Below are positions 9,355 through 19,000 of a DNA stretch of 38,903 bases, piece by piece. Source of the DNA: an uncultured Clostridia bacterium (GTDB lineage: Bacteria > Bacillota > Clostridia > Lachnospirales > Lachnospiraceae); the NCBI GenBank assembly GCA_946624325.1, contig CAMOSC010000005.1, positions 1 to 38,903 on the forward strand, read 5' to 3'. The position numbers and the translations under genes are program-made. The notes beneath the pieces are model-generated. The model saw only the letters and a list, made by a program, of their open reading frames with translations, made no database searches and had not been told where the DNA came from. How positions within the stretch are numbered: the first letter of the stretch is position 1; each line of letters opens with the position of its first letter.

Positions 9355-9470
9355 AGTTCATAGCCAGGCGCAAATCCATGATTCCTCACGGATTAGCATC
9401 CGGCGAGCACTCCGCAACACTGGAAATGGCGCTTTTTGCCATTTCCGGTGTGTGGCTGCGAACAGTAGCA
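9355..9470. repeat. Family A cruciform repeat, copy A3 (truncated, reverse orientation)
   Basis: GTTCATAGCCAGGCGCAAATCCATGATTCCTCACGGATT...CCGCAACACTGGAAATGGCgcttttTGCCATTTCCGGTG...GCTGCGAACAGTAGC. Confidence 0.65.
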
Positions 9471-9486
9471 ATGGCTTTAACGGAAA

Positions 9487-9516
9487 ACCGGATGGGCGGA
9501 AAACCACCCATCCGGT
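9487..9516. repeat. Family B palindrome, copy B1 (probably also the SRP RNA terminator on the minus strand)
   Basis: ACCGGATGGGCGGAAAACCACCCATCCGGT. Confidence 0.65.
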
Positions 9517-9526
9517 TAATTTCTTT

Positions 9527-9791
9527 TTGTGCGCGCCCCGGCTTCGAATGCTGCCCCCAGACGTTACCTCTGCAGTTAGCTCGGTCCAGGCACCCTCACG
9601 GCACACAAGATGATCTGCTTAGTGCTGCTTCATTCCTGACCTGACACGGTTCACAGAGTCCTGTTGCGCAAGACCCGAACGTCAACGCCACTTACAGAGG
9701 GCTGCTCCACAAACAGACACCCTCGGCCGGGGCATGGCCCCCACTATAGCGGATTGAGGGTACAAGGCGCCGCTGCTGCCCCGGCTGCGCA
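9527..9791 (-). ncRNA. ffs: Signal recognition particle RNA, large (Alu-domain containing) Firmicutes type
   Basis: Reverse complement contains 'CTTGTACCCTCAATCCGCTATAG', 'GTAAGTGGCGTTGACGTTCGGGTCTTGCGCAAC' and helix-8 core 'GTGTCAGGTCAGGAATGAAGCAGCACTAAGC', in the order of clostridial SRP RNA; complementary termini TGCGC/GCGCGCA. Confidence 0.92.
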
Positions 9792-9797
9792 AGGTAT

Positions 9798-9826
9798 ATT
9801 GTAGCGTATGGGTCGGGAATTGTCAA
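9798..9826 (-). promoter_or_regulatory. sigma-A promoter of SRP RNA
   Basis: Minus strand TTGACA (9826-9821), 17-nt spacer, TACAAT (9803-9798), ~6 nt before the inferred RNA 5' end. Confidence 0.85.
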
Positions 9827-10012
9827 GAAAAATACCGGACGGCGGCAACAATGTACATGCGGATAATTGCCATGGGCCCGGTACTGTGTTAAAATGGACT
9901 GGACCGCAGTGTTCGCGCAGGAACCCGGCAGGCGTGGAAGCCGCTTGCGGGCTTCCGCATCTGCAGGTTGACAGATAAAAGCAGCCGAGATCTGCGAATG
10001 TCCGCCTGCGGA

Positions 10013-10046
10013 ATCGGGTGGCGGATGGTTTTCCCGCCAATCCGAT
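10013..10046. repeat. Family B palindrome, copy B2
   Basis: ATCGGGTGGCGGATGGTTTTCCCGCCAATCCGAT. Confidence 0.6.
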
Positions 10047-10082
10047 CCTGCGGTATTATTTGAGAAGGAAGATGTTTTTTTC

Positions 10083-11435
10083 ATGAGTAACCGTCGCAGC
10101 TTTTCACTGACCGAGGGACCGCTGCTCCCCGCCATCGTGCGCTTCAGCATCCCCCTGGTATTCTCCAATCTCCTGCAGGTCCTGTTTAATATGTCGGACA
10201 TTGCCGTGGTAGGACGGTTTGCCGGCGCCGAAGCGCTTGGGGCCGTCGGTTCCACCGCAACCATGGTCACCCTCTTTACCGGCTTCCTGATCGGCATGGG
10301 GAGCGGCGTAAACGTGACAACGGCACATTATATCGGGGCAAAGCAGCCAAAAGACGTCTCGGAAACCGTTCATACCGCGCTGATCATCCTGTTTTTCTCG
10401 GGACTGGCGCTGCTTGTCTTTGGCTTTGCCTTTGCACCGGCCCTGTTAAAGCTCCTGGGCACGAAAGAAGTGCTGTACGCGGGGGCGTTAAGATATTTGC
10501 GGATCTACATGTTCGGCATGCCGGCACTGGCGCTGTTTAATTTCGGAAACGGCGTGCTCTCCGCTTCCGGGGATACCAGGCATCCGCTGCTGTTCCTTTC
10601 CATGGCCGGAGCGCTGAATGTGGCGTTGAATCTCCTGTTCGTGATTGTATTCGGCATGGCGGAGGCGGGTGTGGCGCTGGCGTCCGTCTTGTCCCAGTAC
10701 TGCTCGGCGGCCATGATCCTGATTTTTCTTTCCCGCTGTGAAAAGCCCCTTAGCCTGGAGCTTTCAAAGCTGAAGGTGACGCCGGGCAAATGCCGCCAGA
10801 TCCTGAGCATATCCCTGCCGGCTGGCCTTCAGAACGCGATTTTCTATATCGCAAACCTATTCATACAGGGAGCGGTAAACACCTTTGACGCGGTTATGGT
10901 GGAGGGCAATTCCGCCGCAGCCAATGCGGACTCGCTGGTCTATGATGTGATGGGCGCCTTTTACATGGCCTGCTCCAGCTTTATGAGTCAGAATTTCGGG
11001 GCGGGAAAGAAAGAACGCGTACGGAAAAGCTACCTGTTATCGCTGCTGCTATCCTTCTGCGCGGGAGGCGCAATCAGCATCTGCCTGCTTGCCTTCGGAA
11101 GGCAGTTCCTGTCGCTGTTTACCGGAGAGCCCGAGGTGATAGAGGCAGGTCTGATCCGTCTGCGGATTATGGCGGCGTCCTATGCGTTTTCATCGCTGAT
11201 GGACTGCTCCATCGCGGCATCGAGGGGACTCGGCAGGAGCTTTGTCCCCACGGTCATTGTCATCCTGGGATCCTGTGTATTCCGGATCATCTGGATCTTT
11301 ACGGTATTTGCACATTTCCATACCATGCGTTCCCTGTATCTGCTGTACATATTCAGCTGGGGGATTACGGGGACCGCGGAGCTTTTGTATTTCCTGCACT
11401 GTTACAGGCAGCAGATGCGGCAGCTGGGCAGCTGA
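10083..11435 (+). CDS. MATE family efflux transporter
   Basis: 450 aa multi-TM; 'LTEGPLLPAIVRFSIPLVFSNLLQVLFNMSDIAVVGRFAGAEALGAVGST' typical MATE N-terminus. Confidence 0.92.
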   Translation: MSNRRSFSLTEGPLLPAIVRFSIPLVFSNLLQVLFNMSDIAVVGRFAGAEALGAVGSTATMVTLFTGFLIGMGSGVNVTTAHYIGAKQPKDVSETVHTALIILFFSGLALLVFGFAFAPALLKLLGTKEVLYAGALRYLRIYMFGMPALALFNFGNGVLSASGDTRHPLLFLSMAGALNVALNLLFVIVFGMAEAGVALASVLSQYCSAAMILIFLSRCEKPLSLELSKLKVTPGKCRQILSISLPAGLQNAIFYIANLFIQGAVNTFDAVMVEGNSAAANADSLVYDVMGAFYMACSSFMSQNFGAGKKERVRKSYLLSLLLSFCAGGAISICLLAFGRQFLSLFTGEPEVIEAGLIRLRIMAASYAFSSLMDCSIAASRGLGRSFVPTVIVILGSCVFRIIWIFTVFAHFHTMRSLYLLYIFSWGITGTAELLYFLHCYRQQMRQLGS

Positions 11436-11459
11436 GCCCCGGCAGCCTCAGACGGATCT

Positions 11460-11645
11460 GCCGGAAAGCGGGGAGGTGCAGGCCTGTCTCGGAAAGCATG
11501 TGGTACAGGCCTGTCTCGGAAAGCGGGGAGGCGTAGGCCTGTCTCGGAAAGCATGTGGTACAGGCCTGTCTCGGAAAGCGGGGAGGTGTAGGCATGTCTC
11601 GGAAAGCGGGCGGTACAGTTCTGTCCCGGAAAGCGGCAGGGTACG
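11460..11645. repeat. Tandem repeat family E, ~27-28-bp unit, about 6-7 copies
   Basis: Units 'TCTCGGAAAGCATGTGGTACAGGCCTG' and 'TCTCGGAAAGCGGGGAGGYGTAGGCCTG' alternate between the MATE stop and the next CDS. Confidence 0.85.
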
Positions 11646-11711
11646 GAGGGAGATGTCCCCTTCCGCAGTTCGGGCGGAGGCATACGATTGCGTTATAGAA
11701 AGGATCGGTCA

Positions 11712-12653
11712 ATGAAAATTCAGAACGGAACCATCTGGAAGGATACGGAGGGAAATGTACTCCACGCACACGGAGGGCATATCCTGAAGCATGAAGGCGT
11801 CTATTACTGGTACGGAGAGGACAGGCGGGACAACCTGTATGTCAGCTGCTATGCCTCAGAGGACCTGGTGAACTGGAGCCTTCGCCGGCATGTGCTCAGA
11901 ACCGATTCCCCGGTGCGGGAGACCCGGGTCCGGGCAGACCTGCATCTGGTTCATGAGGATGGGTCAAAGGTCAACATTGAGCGGCCGAAGGTGCTGTACA
12001 ATGAGAAAACCGGGAAGTTCGTCATGTGGATGCACTACGAAAACGGCAGGGATTACCGCTGCGCGGCCGCTGCCGTGGCGACCTGTGATACGCCGGACGG
12101 GGATTTCGTGTATCACGGGAGCTTTAACCCCTACGGAGAGATGTCCAGGGACTGCACGCTGTTTAGGGACGGGGAGAAGGCGTATTTCCTCTCCGCATCG
12201 CGCGATAATGCGGATATGCACATGTATCTGCTGCAGGAGGACTGGCTGAATGTGGAGCGCTTCACGGCAAACTTCTGGCAGGGAGAGTACCGGGAGGCGC
12301 CGGCCGTGGTAAAACGGGGCGACCTGTATTACATTCTCTCATCCTTCTGCACCGGATGGGCCCCGAACCAGGGAAAATATGCCGCGGCACGGTGTCTTGA
12401 GCAGGGCTTCGGGTTCCAGAGGGAGATCGGGGACGAAACCACCTATCATTCACAGCCTGCCTTTATCCTGAAGCTGGAAGGCACGGAGGAGACAAGCTAT
12501 ATTTACGTTGGCGACAGGTGGAACGGCAAAGACTATTTTGACTCCCGCTATGTCTGGTTCCCGCTGGAATTCGGCGAAGACGGATCCGTCAGGATGATCC
12601 CCTGCGATGAGCTGGAAATCGACGCGGAAACCGGCCGGGTGCGGGCCCTGTAA
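11712..12653 (+). CDS. Glycoside hydrolase family 43-like five-bladed beta-propeller protein
   Basis: 'AHGGHILKHEGVYYWYGEDRRDN...YASEDLVNWSLRRHVL...IERPKVLYNEKTGKFVMWMHYE...SRDCTLFRDGEKAYFLSASRDN...EAPAVVKRGDLYYILSS' matches the GH43 exo-galactanase-like pattern; ATG at 11712. Confidence 0.75.
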   Translation: MKIQNGTIWKDTEGNVLHAHGGHILKHEGVYYWYGEDRRDNLYVSCYASEDLVNWSLRRHVLRTDSPVRETRVRADLHLVHEDGSKVNIERPKVLYNEKTGKFVMWMHYENGRDYRCAAAAVATCDTPDGDFVYHGSFNPYGEMSRDCTLFRDGEKAYFLSASRDNADMHMYLLQEDWLNVERFTANFWQGEYREAPAVVKRGDLYYILSSFCTGWAPNQGKYAAARCLEQGFGFQREIGDETTYHSQPAFILKLEGTEETSYIYVGDRWNGKDYFDSRYVWFPLEFGEDGSVRMIPCDELEIDAETGRVRAL

Positions 12654-12715
12654 CGGTGCTGCCATTTCATCGGATCTGAAATATCCATTGTCCCGGATCG
12701 AAAGAAAATAATAAG

Positions 12716-12750
12716 ACTTCCCGGGTTGCAAGCCGGAAGCTTTTTTTGTA
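12716..12750 (+). terminator. Rho-independent terminator
   Basis: GACTTCCCGGGTTGCAAGCCGGAAGCTTTTTTT. Confidence 0.7.
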
Positions 12751-12821
12751 TAATAAAGTAGCAGTAACAAATCTGATTGCGGCCGGCTTTTAACGGCAGC
12801 CGGCATCTACCTTTTAAAATC

Positions 12822-12850
12822 AGATGGGCGGGAAAACCATCCGCCCATCC
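12822..12850. repeat. Family B palindrome, copy B3
   Basis: AGATGGGCGGGAAAACCATCCGCCCATCC, directly next to family C. Confidence 0.6.
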
Positions 12851-12857
12851 ACTTTTT

Positions 12858-13133
12858 GAGCCATGCCGACAGATCGCAGCGCGAAATGCGTGCGCTGTGA
12901 TTGGAACGGCTCTGCCGTATGGCAGAAAATGCCATCACTGTCCCGGGTAAGCTAAAAAGCAGCTTACCCGTGCCGGTGCTGTCATTTTCTATCTTGAGCC
13001 ATGCCGACAGATCGCAGCGCGAGATGCATGCGCTGCGATTGGAACGGCTCTGCCGTATGGCAGAAAATGCCATCACTGTCCCGGGCAAGCTAAAAAGCAG
13101 CTTCCCCGTGCCAGTGCTGTCATTTTCTGCCGC
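12858..13133. repeat. Family C tandem duplication, two units of 138 bp, each with three hairpins
   Basis: GAGCCATGCCGACAGATCGCAGCGCG... at 12858 and again at 12996; the units differ at only a few positions; hairpins ATCGCAGCGC/GCGCTGCGAT, TCTGCC/GGCAGA, GGGTAAGCT/AGCTTACCC. Confidence 0.85.
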
Positions 13134-13158
13134 ATGGCTCATTGCTTCGCACATAAGA

Positions 13159-13181
13159 AAGGCCCGGCAGTGCCGGGCCTT
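13159..13181. terminator. GC-rich hairpin (possible terminator, T-run better on minus strand)
   Basis: AAGGCCCGGCAGTGCCGGGCCTT. Confidence 0.45.
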
Positions 13182-13258
13182 GAAGTGGTATAGATTATAA
13201 TGGCAGACGATAAAGGCTTTATTTCTTTGGCTTCTGCCGGATTCAGGAGCAGGCATCA

Positions 13259-14896
13259 ATGGCATACATGACACTCTATCGGAAATGGCGTCCTGCAAGG
13301 TTTGAGGATGTAAAAGGGCAGGATGCCATCGTGCGCACGCTCAGAAACCAGATCATCTCGGAGCGCGTAGGCCATGCATACCTGTTCTGCGGCACCAGGG
13401 GAACCGGGAAAACCTCGGTTTCCAAAATTATGGCGAGGGCCATCAACTGTGAAAACCCCGTCAACGGAAGCCCCTGCAACGAATGTGCGGCCTGCAGGTC
13501 CATTCTCGCGGGAACCTCCATGGATGTGGCGGAGATCGATGCGGCCTCCAACAACGGCGTGGAGAACATCCGCGAAATCCGGGAACAGGTGCAGTATCCG
13601 CCCGTAAACGGCAAATACCGCGTCTACATCATTGACGAGGTGCATATGCTCTCCACGGGCGCGTTCAACGCCCTGCTGAAAACCCTGGAGGAGCCTCCGG
13701 CCTATGTGGTGTTCATCCTGGCAACCACCGAGCCGAACCGTCTGCCGGTCACCGTGCTCTCACGCTGCCAGCGCTATGATTTCAGGCGCATTACCGGCGG
13801 TGAGATAGCCGCCCAGCTCTCGCACATTCTCTCGGAAGAGGGAATCGAGGCGGAGGAGTCTGCCGTACGGTACATAGCCAAAGCGGCGGACGGATCCATG
13901 AGAGATTCCCTGAGCCTCCTGGAGCAGTGTATTTCCTTCTACTATGGACAGAAGCTGACCTATGAGAAGGTGCTGGAGGTTCTCGGAGCGGCGGACACGG
14001 AGATTTTCTCCCGGCTGACCCGCTGCATCGAAAAGATTGATGTCAGAGGATGCATCGGCATTCTTGACGAGGTGAGCACCCAGGGCAAGGAAATCGGCCA
14101 GTTTGTACTGGATTTCACCTGGTATCTGCGCAACCTCATGCTGGTGCAGACAGCGGACGAAGGCGCGGAAGCGCTGGAAATGTCGCAGGAAAACTATGCA
14201 CGGCTGCGCGAGGAGGCACAGGAGCTGGATCCCGACGTGCTTATGCGCGATATCAGGATCTGTTCCGAGCTGTCCAACCAGATCCGCTTTTCCGTTTCCA
14301 AGCGCGTGCTGCTTGAGACCGCGCTTATCCGGATGATGCAGCCCTCCATGGAGGATGACACGGAGAGCCTGAAGGCCCGCGTGGCGCAGCTGGAGCAGGC
14401 AGTGGCAAACGGAACCGGCCTGCCCGCAGGGGCGGGAATGTATCCGGGACCGGATGGCGCCGCGGCGCAGCGTCCTTCCGGGAATGCACAGCCCGGCAGA
14501 GCGGGGCGCGAAGGAAATGCCGGAAATGAGCCCGGAGCTGAGAGGCCCGCGCCCGTCGTGGAGCTGTCCCCGGCGGAGTTTGCGGATTATGAAAAGCTCC
14601 GTGTGGACTGGAACAGGATTATGGGCTCCCAGAGCCCGTTTATAGCAAGCCTTCTCCGGGGAAGCGCGCTTGGCTATGATAAGGACCGCGGGCTGTGTAT
14701 CCTTTTCGCGGATTCTTTTAAATATACGGCCATGATGCAGGGAAAACGGATGGAAGAGCTGAATAACTGGATGAACCGGGAATACGGCAGGGAATTCCGC
14801 GTTTTCGCGCGGGTCCTGAACAGGGGCGAAGCGGCTCCGAAGGTGGTCCGCGGAAACCATATCCCGGGCATCGAGATGGAAATAGGCGAAGAGTAG
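13259..14896 (+). CDS. dnaX: DNA polymerase III subunit gamma/tau
   Basis: 'YMTLYRKWRPARFEDVKGQDAIVRTLRNQI...GHAYLFCGTRGTGKTSVSKIMARAINC...DAASNNGVENIREI...VYIIDEVHML'. Confidence 0.97.
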   Translation: MAYMTLYRKWRPARFEDVKGQDAIVRTLRNQIISERVGHAYLFCGTRGTGKTSVSKIMARAINCENPVNGSPCNECAACRSILAGTSMDVAEIDAASNNGVENIREIREQVQYPPVNGKYRVYIIDEVHMLSTGAFNALLKTLEEPPAYVVFILATTEPNRLPVTVLSRCQRYDFRRITGGEIAAQLSHILSEEGIEAEESAVRYIAKAADGSMRDSLSLLEQCISFYYGQKLTYEKVLEVLGAADTEIFSRLTRCIEKIDVRGCIGILDEVSTQGKEIGQFVLDFTWYLRNLMLVQTADEGAEALEMSQENYARLREEAQELDPDVLMRDIRICSELSNQIRFSVSKRVLLETALIRMMQPSMEDDTESLKARVAQLEQAVANGTGLPAGAGMYPGPDGAAAQRPSGNAQPGRAGREGNAGNEPGAERPAPVVELSPAEFADYEKLRVDWNRIMGSQSPFIASLLRGSALGYDKDRGLCILFADSFKYTAMMQGKRMEELNNWMNREYGREFRVFARVLNRGEAAPKVVRGNHIPGIEMEIGEE

Positions 14897-14920
14897 AAGA
14901 ACATCTGAAAAGTGGTCAGG

Positions 14921-15005
14921 GAGGAGACATATTTTGCACACGGCTGCACTTTTCAGGCGTGGCCGCAAAATAGTCATCTTTGATTATTAGGTCAAAGAAC
15001 AGAAC
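14921..15005 (+). repeat. Family D leader-like repeat, copy D3
   Basis: GGAGGAGACATATTTTGCACACGGCTGCACTTTTCAGGCGTGGCCGCAAAATAGTCATC, similar to D1/D2 8.7 kb away. Confidence 0.6.
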
Positions 15006-15030
15006 TTCGTTCAGGAAGGAGAAATTTAAA

Positions 15031-15393
15031 ATGGCAAAAAGAGGCGGTTTCGGCGGCGGAATGGGCATGCCCGGAAATATGAATAACCTGATGAAGCAGG
15101 CGCAGCGCATGCAGCGCCAGATGGAAGAGCAGCAGAAGGAGCTCGAGGAGAAGGAATTCACGGCACAGGCAGGCGGCGGTGCGGTAAAGGTTACCGTGAC
15201 GGGCAAGCGTGAGGTGACGGCTGTGGAGCTCTCGCCGGAGGCAGTGGATCCGGACGATATTGAGATGCTGCAGGATTTGATCGTGGCTGCCGTGAATGAG
15301 GCGCTGCGTCAGGTGGACGAGGCGAATGCCTCCAACATGTCCAAGCTGACCGGCGGACTGGGCGGAGCTTTGGGCGGAGGCTTCCCGTTCTGA
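15031..15393 (+). CDS. ybaB: YbaB/EbfC family nucleoid-associated protein
   Basis: '[76 protein letters not shown]'. Confidence 0.95.
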   Translation: MAKRGGFGGGMGMPGNMNNLMKQAQRMQRQMEEQQKELEEKEFTAQAGGGAVKVTVTGKREVTAVELSPEAVDPDDIEMLQDLIVAAVNEALRQVDEANASNMSKLTGGLGGALGGGFPF

Positions 15394-15394
15394 C

Positions 15395-15994
15395 ATGGAT
15401 TATTACAGCAAAGAGATCAACCAGCTGATCGAGGAATTCACACGGCTGCCCGGTATCGGCGCAAAAACGGCGCAGAGACTGGCTTTCCATGTGATCCATA
15501 TGCCGAAGGAAGAGGTGGAGCAGTTTGCGAACACCATGATTTCGGCGCGCAGAAACGTGCGCTACTGCAAATCCTGCTTTACGCTGACCGATCAGGAATA
15601 CTGTCCGATCTGCCGGAGCGACAATCGGGATAAGCATACCATCATGGTGGTGGAAAGCACCCGGGATCTTGCGGCCTATGAGAAGACGGGAAAGTATAAC
15701 GGCCTTTATCACGTACTGCACGGAGCCATCTCGCCTATGCTCGGCATCGGGCCGGCGGATATCCGGATCCGGGAGCTGTTGGTGCGGCTGCAGCAGGAGG
15801 ACATAAAGGAAGTAATTATCGCCACCAATTCCAGCCTGGAGGGAGAGGCGACGGCCATGTATATCAGCCGGCTTATTAAGCCTTCGGGTATTAAGGTATC
15901 GCGGATTGCAAGCGGCGTTCCGGTTGGCGGGGATCTGGAGTACATTGACGAAGTGACGCTGTCCCGGGCGCTGGACGGACGTGTGGAGCTGTAG
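15395..15994 (+). CDS. recR: Recombination protein RecR
   Basis: '[24 protein letters not shown]', Cys4 zinc finger '[16 protein letters not shown]', Toprim '[14 protein letters not shown]'. Confidence 0.97.
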   Translation: MDYYSKEINQLIEEFTRLPGIGAKTAQRLAFHVIHMPKEEVEQFANTMISARRNVRYCKSCFTLTDQEYCPICRSDNRDKHTIMVVESTRDLAAYEKTGKYNGLYHVLHGAISPMLGIGPADIRIRELLVRLQQEDIKEVIIATNSSLEGEATAMYISRLIKPSGIKVSRIASGVPVGGDLEYIDEVTLSRALDGRVEL

Positions 15995-16001
15995 GAGCAT
16001 T

Positions 16002-19000
16002 ATGGATAAATACGAATATCGCTTAAAGACAGATCATATCAAACAGGTCGCTGCCCGCAAGGATTACAGGGAGGCGGCGAAGCTGTGCGACAGCATAGAC
16101 TGGAGCAAGGTGCGTGATGTCAAGATGCTGACAACGGTATCGGATATTTACACCGCACTCCACCGCTACGAGGACGCCATGAACGTGCTGGTCCAGGCCT
16201 ATGAGTATGCTCCGATCGGAAGACGGATCGTATACCGTCTCACGGAGCTGGCGCTGGCAGCCAATAACTATGATGACGCCAAGGCATATTTTGAGGAGTT
16301 CTGCAATATCGCACCGCATGACCAGGGACGTCTGGTGCTGCTGTACAAGATGGCCTGCTCCCAGAATGCCACCGTGAAAGAGAAAATAACAATCCTCGAA
16401 GCCTACAAGCGAGAGGATTTTGATGAAAAATGGGCCTACGAGCTTGCCACGCTCTATGCCCAGAGCGGACAGACGGAGAAATGTGTCCAGCTGTGCGACG
16501 ACATCGTGCTGTGGTTCGGCCTGGGCGCCTATGTTGAGAGGGCGCTGGAGCTGAAGGAGCGCTTCGCACCGCTGACGGAAGAACAGCGCGCGAAGGCGCA
16601 GGAGCTGAAAAATCAGAAGGAGCAGGCGCAGTATGAGGAGCGCTCCAGACAGATTGATTCCATTAAAGGGGTTCCGGATACCGTGAAGGAGCTGCGCGTG
16701 GATTCCGAGCTGGACCGCGTGGGCAAGGCCACGGCGGAGATGGTCCGCAGCATGGAAAAGGAGAGCGGGCAGGGGCCGAGAACCGATGTGGATGCGAGCG
16801 TCCTGCAGCAGTTTAAGCGCGCGCCTATGGTTACGGTGACCCGTCTGGACGATCCGGATCCGGTGGAGGTGCAGAGAAGCCGTGAAAATGTGAACGGGAA
16901 GTCCCGTCAGTTCAACCGTCTGGTTTCCGCCAGCGTGCCGGAGGCGATGGATGATACCCGCCGGGAGGAGTTTGTCGGAAAGCTTGCCCGCCACAGGCGG
17001 CAGGCGAAAGAGGAATTCAACGCCACGCAGGCAAAGATCCCTCAGGGGCCCGTTTCCGGCGAGGCGGTGGAACAGTTCATGAAAGAGAGCGCCGAGGAAA
17101 ATGCCAAACGGCAGCAGATCCACGCGGATATCGCGCCAACAAGGACCGATCTCGGCGATGGTCTCGGCGCCACAAGGACGGATGTCTGGGATGAAAAAGA
17201 GGCGCAGCGGAAGGCTGCCATGATCGCCGGCGCCCGCACTGCCGACTACGGGGAGGAGTTTGCCGAGGCGATAGAGATTGCCGTTTCCCGGGCGGAAGAA
17301 GATGCCGGAAAGCAGAAGGCGGATGCCCCGGAGCAGGAAGCGCGGGAGATTTCTGCGGAGGCGCGGGAAGCGCATCGGGATGAACCCCAGGCTCCGGATA
17401 TGGAAGGCGGACCGCAGTATGTGGATGCCGTGGAGCCGGATGCGGAGAATTTTGTAACCTTTGATGGCCTTGGCGAGGTTCCGGAACAGGTATCCATGGA
17501 GTCCGCCGGAATCGCTGACGAGATCCCCGAGGAGGATATCCGCGATATACCCACCGCGGAAATTTTCGTGGAGGCGGAAGGCAGCATGGAAGAGGAGAAC
17601 GATACGGAAGATTCCGGAACCGGGCGGGAGAAGGAGCTGGAAGAGCCGGTCGAGGGCGTGGAGGGCGTATATGTTGCCCGCCAGGCCGGCGAGGAGTTCC
17701 CGCGGATGGCAGAAAACAGCCGTCGGATAGCCGATGAGGAGGCTTATGCGGAAGTCCCGGAAAACGGGGATGACATTGCCGACTCAGAGGCTGAATACGA
17801 TGATGAGTCGGAATACGATGACGAGGCGGATCGCTTTGATGAGGACTCCGACAAAGCAGAAGGTTATGCCGGCGATGCGGAAGAAGATTACGAGGCTTAC
17901 AATGACGGGAAAGCCGGAAAAGCAGACAGCGTGTCTGCGGCCAATGCTGAAGCCGAGGGGGACGATGACATGGCTGGCGAGGCTTCTGTAGAGGATATGA
18001 TGGACCAGGAGTATCAGGATTATATCCGGGAAGGCGGTTATAGACAGGCCGAAGAGGACGAATCAGCGGGCGGGGATGACGATGATCCCGAGGCTGAAGC
18101 GTACGGATACGAGGACGAGGCCGAACCCGAACCCGAAGGGGATGAATCCGAGTATGAGTATGACGATGAGTCTGAAGATGAAGAGTCCGAGTATGATGAG
18201 GACGATGAGCCTGAGGATGAAGAGTCCGGATATGAATACGAAGACGAGTCTGAGGAAGACGAGTCCGAATATGAGTACGAGGACGAGCCCGAGGAGGACG
18301 AATCCGAGTATGCTGAGGACGATGAGCCTGAGGAAGAAGAGTCCAGATACGAATACGAGGATGAGCCCGAGGAGGACGAATCCGAGTATGCGGAGGACGA
18401 CGAGCCTGAGGATAGTGAGTCCGGATATGAATACGAAGACGAGTCCGAAGAGGATGAATCTGAGTATGCGGAGGACGACGAGCCTGAGGATACTGAGTCC
18501 GGATACGAATACGAGGATGAGCCCGAGGAGGACGAATCTGAGTATACGGAGGATGACGAGCCTGAGGATGATGAGTCGGAATACGAGGACGAGTCCGAAG
18601 AGAATGAATCTGAGTACGCGGAGGATGACGAGCCTGAGGATGATGAGTCGGAATACGAGGACGAGTCCGAAGAGAATGAATCTGAGTATACGGAGGATGA
18701 AGAGCCTGAGGCTGACGAGTCCGGATACGAATCCGAGGATGAGTCCGAGGAGGACGGATCTGAGTATGCGGAGGATGAAGAGCCTGAGGATGATGAATCC
18801 GGATACGAGGATGAGCCTGAAAAGGGCAGATCCGGCAAGGGTGACAGTTCTTACGGAGACCGCAGGAAGAAGGAAACAGCGCGCAGGGTAAAGAAAGAGC
18901 TGGAAGGGATCGGAAAGAGCACATCCGGCATACTTCCCACAGGAGTGCTTCGCGTCAATCCCGAGAATCTGGCTTCTACCTGGCATTTCTCTGTCAGTGT

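Noticed and set aside
11460-11645. Tandem repeat array considered as a CRISPR
   Set aside because: Units are contiguous with no unique spacers and no cas genes nearby.
12807-13298. 163-aa minus-strand ORF and 99-aa plus-strand ORF with 46-aa repeats
   Set aside because: The repeats come from a 138-bp hairpin-rich DNA duplication; frames are open on both strands and overlap the dnaX start.
15191-17375. Minus-strand ORFs of 269 and 450 aa over recR and the TPR protein
   Set aside because: Antisense to well-supported plus-strand genes.
17077-18924. 615-aa and 266-aa minus-strand ORFs (17077-18924, 18038-18838) with Pro/His/Arg or Ser-rich repeats
   Set aside because: Antisense shadows of the acidic repeat region in the plus-strand CDS; composition simply mirrors GAG/GAC-rich codons.
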